Shown: positions 60,688 through 64,000 of the stretch, one piece after another | Layout of the letters: every line of letters begins with the position of its first letter | Numbering within the stretch: position 1 is the stretch's first letter | Origin: Acidovorax sp. 107 | GTDB lineage: Bacteria; Pseudomonadota; Gammaproteobacteria; Burkholderiales; Burkholderiaceae_C | Assembly (NCBI RefSeq): GCF_003058055.1 | Contig: NZ_QBTZ01000001.1 | Coordinates: 3,676,001-3,740,000 of the forward strand | Direction: 5' to 3' | DNA: 64,000 bases | Made by a program: the position numbers and the translations under genes | Notes under the pieces: model-generated | Seen by the model: only the letters and a program-made list of their open reading frames with translations | The model's database searches: none | Told to the model about the DNA's origin: nothing

Positions 60688-63039
60688 TTACTCGATGGCT
60701 GCGGGTTTGCTGGATTCTTGCGCCGGTGCGGCCGGCGCGGCCATCTGCTTTTGCTTGGCAATCTCGCGCAGCATCTGGTCGCGGCCGCTGTGATATTGCA
60801 CCGGCCAGTCGGTGTGCGCTGCGGCCACGGGGCTCAGTTGCGCGGCGGCATGTAGCGTCCAGGCTGGGTCGGCCAGGTGGGGGCGGGCGATGGCGCACAG
60901 GTCCGCGCGCCCGGCCGCGACGATGCTGTTGGCGTGGTCGGCCTCGGTGATCGCGCCCACGGCCATGGTGGCAATGCCCACTTCGTTGCGGATGCGGTCG
61001 GCAAACGGCGTCTGGTACATGCGGCCATAGATCGGGCGCGATTCGCGCGTGGTCTGGCCGGAGGAGACGTCGATCAGGTCCACGCCTGCGGCCTTGAACA
61101 AGCGCGCGATGGCGATCGCGTCGTCGGCGGTGTTGCCATCTGGGAGCCAGTCGTGTGCCGAGATGCGCACACTCAGCGGCTTGTCGGCCGGCCATACGGC
61201 GCGCAGCGCGGTCAACACTTCGAGCGGGTAGCGGCAGCGGTTGTCCAGGCTGCCGCCGTATTCGTCCGTGCGCTGGTTGGTGGCGGGACTCAAAAAGCTG
61301 GCCAGCAGGTAGCCGTGCGCGCAGTGCAACTCCAGCCAGTCAAAGCCGCAGGCCACGGCCCGGCGAGCGCTGTCCACAAACGCGGCGGTCACGCGGTCCA
61401 TGTCGGCGCGGGTCATGGCGGCAGGCGTCTGGTTCTGTGGGCCGTACGCGATGGGGCTGGCGGCCAGCAGGGGCCAGTTGCCGGTCTCCAGCGGCTCGTC
61501 CGTGCCTTCCCAGCCCACGCGCGTGGAGCCCTTGGGGCCGCTATGGCCTAGCTGCAGGCCGATCTTGGCCGTGCTGCTGCCGTGCACAAAGTTGACGATG
61601 CGCGCGAAGGCGGCTTGCTGCGCATCGTTCCACAGGCCGGGGCAGGCGGGCGTGATGCGGCCCTCGGGCGTGGGGCTGGTCATCTCCACCATCACCAGCG
61701 CGGCGCCGCCCAGGGCGCGGGCGCCGAGGTGCACGAGGTGGAAGTCCTGCGGCACGCCCTCGACCGCGCTGTAAGTCGCCATGGGGGAGACAACGATGCG
61801 GTTCTTGAGCGAGAGGTCTTTCAGGGTGAAAGGCGTGAGCATGGGCGGAATCGCCGCCTTGCCGCCTGCGAGCCAGGCCTCATAGCCCTCGAGCCAAGCC
61901 GCATCGCGCAGCCGCAGGTTTTCGTGGCTGATGCGCTGGCTGCGCGTGAGCAGTGAATACGTGAACTGCTCGATGGGCATGCCGGTGTAGCGCGCCACGT
62001 TTTCAAACCACTCGGTGCTGTTGCGCGCAGCGTTCTGGATCTTGAGCACCTCCACACTGCGGCGTGCCTCGTAGTGCTGCAGCACCTCATCGATGGGCAG
62101 GCCGGTGGCGAACTCGTTGGCGAGGTCGATGGCGTCTTCGAGCGCCAGTTTGGTGCCGCTGCCGATGGAGAAGTGCGCCGTGTGCGCCGCATCACCCATC
62201 AGCACGATGGGCACCTGCTTGCCGCCGATGGCTTCGCGGTGCACCCAGGTGTTGCAGATCACGCGCGGAAAACGGATCCAGTTGGCCGAGCCGCGCAGGT
62301 GGGTGGCATTGCTGATGAGCGCGTTACCGTCCAGGTACTTCGCGAAGAGCTTTTCGCAAAATGCAATCGCCTCAGGCTGCTCCATGGCGTCCAGGCCATG
62401 GGCCTTCCACACGGCCTCGGGCGTCTCGATGATGAAGGTGGATGTGTCGGCGTCGAACTGGTAGGCGTGCGCCTGGAACCAGCCATGCTCCGTTTGCTCG
62501 AAGGCAAACGTAAATGCGTCGAGCTTTTTGTGCGTGCCCAGCCAGACAAAACGGCATTCGCGCAGGTCGATGTCCGGCTGGTAAACGCGGGCGTATCGGG
62601 TGCGGATGCGGCTGTTGAGGCCATCGCTGGCTATCACCAGGTCGGCGTTGTACTGGGCGGCGAGCGCCTGGTCGTCGGCCACGTCGATCTCGAACACCAG
62701 CTCCACGCCCAGCTCCAGACAACGGTCCTGCAGGATGTTGAGCAACCGCTTGCGCCCGATGCCGCAAAAGCCGTGGCCCGTGGAGCGCACGCTGCGGCCC
62801 TTGAAGAACACCTCGATGTCGTCCCAGTGGTTGAACGCATCGCCGATGAGCGCCGCCGTGGGGGCGTCGGCTGCCTGCAGGTTGGCCAGCGTCTGGTCCG
62901 ACAGCACCACGCCCCAGCCGAAGGTGTCGAACGGCCGGTTGCGCTCGACCACGGTCACGCGGTGCGCGGGGTTCTGCTGCTTCATGAGCAGAGCGAAATA
63001 GAGACCGGCGGGCCCGCCGCCAATGCAGAGGATGTTCAT
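60688..63039 (-). CDS. bifunctional 2-aminobenzoyl-CoA monooxygenase/reductase (FAD monooxygenase fused to old-yellow-enzyme domain)
   Basis: A 783-residue fusion. The N-terminal 380 residues are a PHBH-type FAD monooxygenase: [10 protein letters not shown] at 7-16, the [10 protein letters not shown] segment, and [11 protein letters not shown]. The C-terminal 370 are an old-yellow-enzyme domain ([20 protein letters not shown], later [16 protein letters not shown]). This fusion is the hallmark of the 2-aminobenzoyl-CoA monooxygenase/reductase of Azoarcus evansii, which hydroxylates and then reduces the ring. Salicylyl-CoA 5-hydroxylase is the usual alternative name for the N-terminal part. Start 63039 precedes the FAD motif. 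Confidence 0.88.
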   Translation of the reverse strand: MNILCIGGGPAGLYFALLMKQQNPAHRVTVVERNRPFDTFGWGVVLSDQTLANLQAADAPTAALIGDAFNHWDDIEVFFKGRSVRSTGHGFCGIGRKRLLNILQDRCLELGVELVFEIDVADDQALAAQYNADLVIASDGLNSRIRTRYARVYQPDIDLRECRFVWLGTHKKLDAFTFAFEQTEHGWFQAHAYQFDADTSTFIIETPEAVWKAHGLDAMEQPEAIAFCEKLFAKYLDGNALISNATHLRGSANWIRFPRVICNTWVHREAIGGKQVPIVLMGDAAHTAHFSIGSGTKLALEDAIDLANEFATGLPIDEVLQHYEARRSVEVLKIQNAARNSTEWFENVARYTGMPIEQFTYSLLTRSQRISHENLRLRDAAWLEGYEAWLAGGKAAIPPMLTPFTLKDLSLKNRIVVSPMATYSAVEGVPQDFHLVHLGARALGGAALVMVEMTSPTPEGRITPACPGLWNDAQQAAFARIVNFVHGSSTAKIGLQLGHSGPKGSTRVGWEGTDEPLETGNWPLLAASPIAYGPQNQTPAAMTRADMDRVTAAFVDSARRAVACGFDWLELHCAHGYLLASFLSPATNQRTDEYGGSLDNRCRYPLEVLTALRAVWPADKPLSVRISAHDWLPDGNTADDAIAIARLFKAAGVDLIDVSSGQTTRESRPIYGRMYQTPFADRIRNEVGIATMAVGAITEADHANSIVAAGRADLCAIARPHLADPAWTLHAAAQLSPVAAAHTDWPVQYHSGRDQMLREIAKQKQMAAPAAPAQESSKPAAIE

Positions 63040-63048
63040 GCCAAAATA

Positions 63049-63062
63049 GTTTAGGCCTAAAC
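63049..63062. promoter_or_regulatory. candidate MarR operator
   Basis: GTTTAGGCCTAAAC is a perfect 14-bp palindrome lying 10 bases before the first gene's ATG in the leftward operon and close to the methyltransferase gene going right. Size and symmetry fit a MarR dimer site. Confidence 0.72.
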
Positions 63063-63178
63063 AAATTGCTGTCAATGGGGTTCCCCCCTGCTGCTAAAGC
63101 GTGCTGCCTCTGTAGGACAGCTTCTAAAAAGCCGGGCGGCGTATTGACGCGTTGCAGCATCACTTCAAGAATCCTGGC

Positions 63179-64000
63179 ATGAAGCACTTGCTGCACACCC
63201 TGGAGGGGCGGCTGGCAACCTTGCCAGTGCCCATGGCGGTCCAGCTACCGGCGGGCCAGCAACTGGGCGCGTCCGACCCGGCGGTGACCCTGCGCTTTCG
63301 TGACCGCATGGCCCTGGTGGCGCTGGCTACGGGCGAGATCGGCAACGTGGGCGCAGCCATCGTTGAGGGGCGAATAGCGCTCGAAGGCGGCATGCGCGAC
63401 CTGATGGCCGCCGCCGCGGGCCTGCTCACGCGCGACCCGGCCCGGGACGAGCACCATGGCTGGTGGCCGCGGGTGCTCGCGAGAGCGCGGTCTATGGCAG
63501 CGCACACGTTGGTGCATGACGCCCGGCAGGTGCAGTTCCATTACGACCTGTCGGACGACTTCTACGCGCTGTGGCTGGACCCTCGCCGCGTTTATTCGTG
63601 TGCCTACTACCGGTCACCCGGCCTGACGCTGGCCCAGGCGCAGGAGGCCAAACTCGACCTCATCTGCCGCAAGCTGCTGCTGGCGCCCGGCGAGCGATTT
63701 CTGGACATCGGCGCGGGCTGGGGCGGTCTGCTGTTGTGGGCTGCCGAGCACTATGGCGTGGATGCCACGGGCATCACGCTGTCGCGCAACCAGCACGCGC
63801 ATGTGCAGCGGCTGATTGACGAGCGCGGCCTTCAAGGCCGCGTGCGCGTACAGCTGGTGGACTACCGCGAGCTGCGGGTGGATCAACCTTTCGACAAGAT
63901 CGCCTCGGTGGGCATGTTCGAGCACGTGGGCCGTGCGCAGATGGGTCGTTATTTCGACACCGTGGCGCGCTTGCTGCGGCCGGGGGGGCTGGTACTGAAC
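63179..64000 (+). CDS. cyclopropane-fatty-acyl-phospholipid synthase-family methyltransferase (partial)
   Basis: At least 274 residues, cut by the right edge of the window. It reads from MKHLLHTLEG and contains the family marks: QVQFHYDLSDDFYALWLDP (phospholipid-substrate region), SCAYY, the S-adenosylmethionine site RFLDIGAGWGGLLLWAA, GITLSRNQHAHV, and SVGMFEHVGRA. These enzymes add a methylene to membrane unsaturated fatty acids from SAM. It is divergent from the 2-aminobenzoate operon, 140 bases away. The end lies beyond the window. Confidence 0.9.
   Translation, partial: MKHLLHTLEGRLATLPVPMAVQLPAGQQLGASDPAVTLRFRDRMALVALATGEIGNVGAAIVEGRIALEGGMRDLMAAAAGLLTRDPARDEHHGWWPRVLARARSMAAHTLVHDARQVQFHYDLSDDFYALWLDPRRVYSCAYYRSPGLTLAQAQEAKLDLICRKLLLAPGERFLDIGAGWGGLLLWAAEHYGVDATGITLSRNQHAHVQRLIDERGLQGRVRVQLVDYRELRVDQPFDKIASVGMFEHVGRAQMGRYFDTVARLLRPGGLVLN

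Noticed and set aside
63090..63130. Sixth copy of the dispersed repeat upstream of the methyltransferase gene
   Set aside because: Only scattered matches (GCTGCTAAAGCG, CAGCTTCTAAAA); the GATAGC and CTAG marks are missing.
1..64000. tRNA, rRNA, prophage or insertion-sequence genes
   Set aside because: No transposase, integrase, phage structural gene, cloverleaf or rRNA sequence was recognised in the window.

Overview
The window is GC-rich, densely packed DNA from a beta-proteobacterium, most probably a Comamonadaceae member close to Acidovorax. This rests on the codon use, a Bug-type solute receptor, a polyhydroxyalkanoate-granule protein, a one-operon aerobic CoA-dependent 2-aminobenzoate module, and copies of a short 'GATAGC...GCGCTAG' dispersed repeat that I recall from that family. 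No rRNA, tRNA, prophage, insertion sequence or CRISPR array is visible. About 60 protein genes are supported; the last one runs off the right edge.

Layout. 0.5-2.4 kb: exported alpha/beta hydrolase and a DJ-1/PfpI protein. 2.5-9.4 kb: a LysR regulator divergent from pirin, isochorismatase-like hydrolase, YtcJ-type amidohydrolase, DoxX-like protein and an MFS exporter fused to a monooxygenase-like domain. 9.4-12.9 kb: cytoplasmic molybdopterin oxidoreductase and an orphan branched-chain-amino-acid-type binding protein. 13.1-19.9 kb: one 2268-residue surface protein made of DUF11 repeats, two SdrD-B-like domains and an IPTL-CTERM-like sorting tail. 20-26.7 kb: argE, an M20 amidohydrolase, a DUF2817 peptidase-like protein, a LuxR-type regulator with a coupled leader ORF, and a tannase-family lipoprotein. 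26.7-31.7 kb: a sugar-acid catabolic operon (D-tartrate-dehydratase-like enzyme, SDR, Bug receptor, DapA-family lyase) with a divergent LysR gene. 31.7-42.1 kb: mixed metabolic genes, including a TetR/DUF1348 pair with two perfect operators, wax-ester synthase, acyl-CoA-binding protein, HMG-CoA-lyase-type enzyme, ornithine cyclodeaminase family, nitroreductase, a PHA-system protein, a lipoprotein aminopeptidase, tag and an MFS transporter.

42.1-54.6 kb: a complete C-P lyase phosphonate locus. phnF, a DUF1045 gene, phnN and arsC point left; phnGHIJ, a GNAT gene, phnKLM, then phnCDE and a phnZ-like HD oxygenase point right. A well-formed Pho box and PhnF/HutC-type operator sequences lie in front of the rightward blocks. 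Import (PhnCDE), activation and cleavage (PhnGHIJKL, PhnM), ribose-phosphate salvage (PhnN plus the 2H-phosphoesterase-like DUF1045 protein) and an oxidative side route (PhnZ) can be read together as one phosphorus-scavenging system.

54.6-63.0 kb: an Lrp/EamA divergent pair, then a tightly overlapping leftward operon for aerobic 2-aminobenzoyl-CoA degradation: bifunctional monooxygenase/reductase, MarR regulator, enoyl-CoA hydratase, acyl-CoA dehydrogenase, CoA ligase and RidA. A perfect 14-bp palindrome sits just upstream of its first gene. The right edge cuts a cyclopropane-fatty-acid-synthase-family methyltransferase.

The most interesting non-coding features are two 115-125-nt near-symmetrical palindromes (5191-5315 and 53836-53949) and five copies of the dispersed repeat, two of which appear to be read in frame inside genes.
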